Shown here: piece after piece, positions 6,193-6,258 of the stretch | Numbering within the stretch: position 1 is the first letter of the stretch | How the letters are laid out: each line of letters begins with the position of its first letter | NCBI GenBank assembly: GCA_041936745.1 | Contig: JBHGWS010000115.1 | Coordinates: 1 to 6,258 of the forward strand | Direction: 5' to 3' | DNA length: 6,258 nt | DNA from: Darwinibacter acetoxidans_A | GTDB lineage: Bacteria; Bacillota; Limnochordia; Darwinibacteriales; Darwinibacteriaceae | Notes under the pieces: model-generated | What the model was told of the DNA's origin: nothing | Seen by the model: the letters and a program-made list of their open reading frames with translations, nothing else | The model's database searches: none | Made by a program: the position numbers and the translations under genes

Positions 6193-6258
6193 TTATTTCT
6201 CCTTACTCTTCATTTCTTCTTCCAAAACCAGCCGCTTCGGTTCAGTTGAAAGCGCCGA
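6193..6258 (-). CDS. C-terminal end of an unidentified upstream operon gene
   Basis: The minus-strand frame is open from the right edge to a TAA at 6195-6193 and gives 21 residues, ending KRLVLEEEMKSKEK. The tail is highly charged and hydrophilic. It ends 4 bases before the ATG of the TctA-like gene, and that gene's ribosome binding site (6204-6199) lies within its last codons, as expected for a preceding gene in the same operon. The other two minus-strand frames were not pursued. Too little is visible to assign a family; it could be a soluble protein or the cytoplasmic tail of a transporter subunit, though the charged end does not look like a TctB C-terminus. Confidence 0.45.
   Translation of the reverse strand, partial: SALSTEPKRLVLEEEMKSKEK

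Noticed and set aside
5677..6249. Long plus-strand open frame of 190 codons
   Set aside because: It lies opposite the TctA-like gene, has no recognisable motif, and the minus strand carries clear family signatures and ribosome sites.

Overview
The window looks like chromosomal DNA of a Gram-positive bacterium of the Firmicutes type. Three things suggest this: strong AGGAG-type ribosome binding sites, tightly packed genes with stop/start overlaps, and the gene order mvaK1-mvaD-mvaK2-fni, which is the order known from streptococci and enterococci. I cannot name genus or species. No tRNA, rRNA, CRISPR array or insertion sequence was seen.

Layout. Positions 1-223 (+ strand) carry the 3' end of a gene entering from the left, possibly the C-terminal domain of a beta-lactamase-family serine hydrolase. 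Next to it, at 244-342 (+), is a broken gene that begins like an M55 D-aminopeptidase (DppA family) and stops after 32 residues. Positions 341-765 (+) hold further decayed coding sequence in two frames that I could not identify. From the right edge down to 755 everything lies on the minus strand and reads as one operon: the tail of an unidentified gene (6258-6193), a TctA-like membrane permease (6188-4824), mevalonate kinase (4810-3866), diphosphomevalonate decarboxylase (3869-2895), phosphomevalonate kinase (2895-1825) and type 2 isopentenyl-diphosphate isomerase (1822-755). Gaps between these genes are 4, 13, -4, -1 and 2 bases, so co-transcription and translational coupling are likely. No promoter for this operon is visible; it must lie beyond the right edge or inside a gene.

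Together the four enzymes form the complete lower mevalonate pathway: mevalonate to mevalonate 5-phosphate, to mevalonate 5-diphosphate, to isopentenyl diphosphate, to dimethylallyl diphosphate, the precursors of undecaprenyl carrier lipid, quinones and other isoprenoids. The upper enzymes (HMG-CoA synthase and reductase) are not in the window. The most interesting feature is the TctA-like permease placed 13 bases ahead of mevalonate kinase. Because mevalonate is a hydroxy-carboxylate, a role in carboxylate (perhaps mevalonate) transport is an attractive but unproven idea. The second point of interest is the gene graveyard at 224-754, where a D-peptide degradation locus appears to have been lost next to the operon end.
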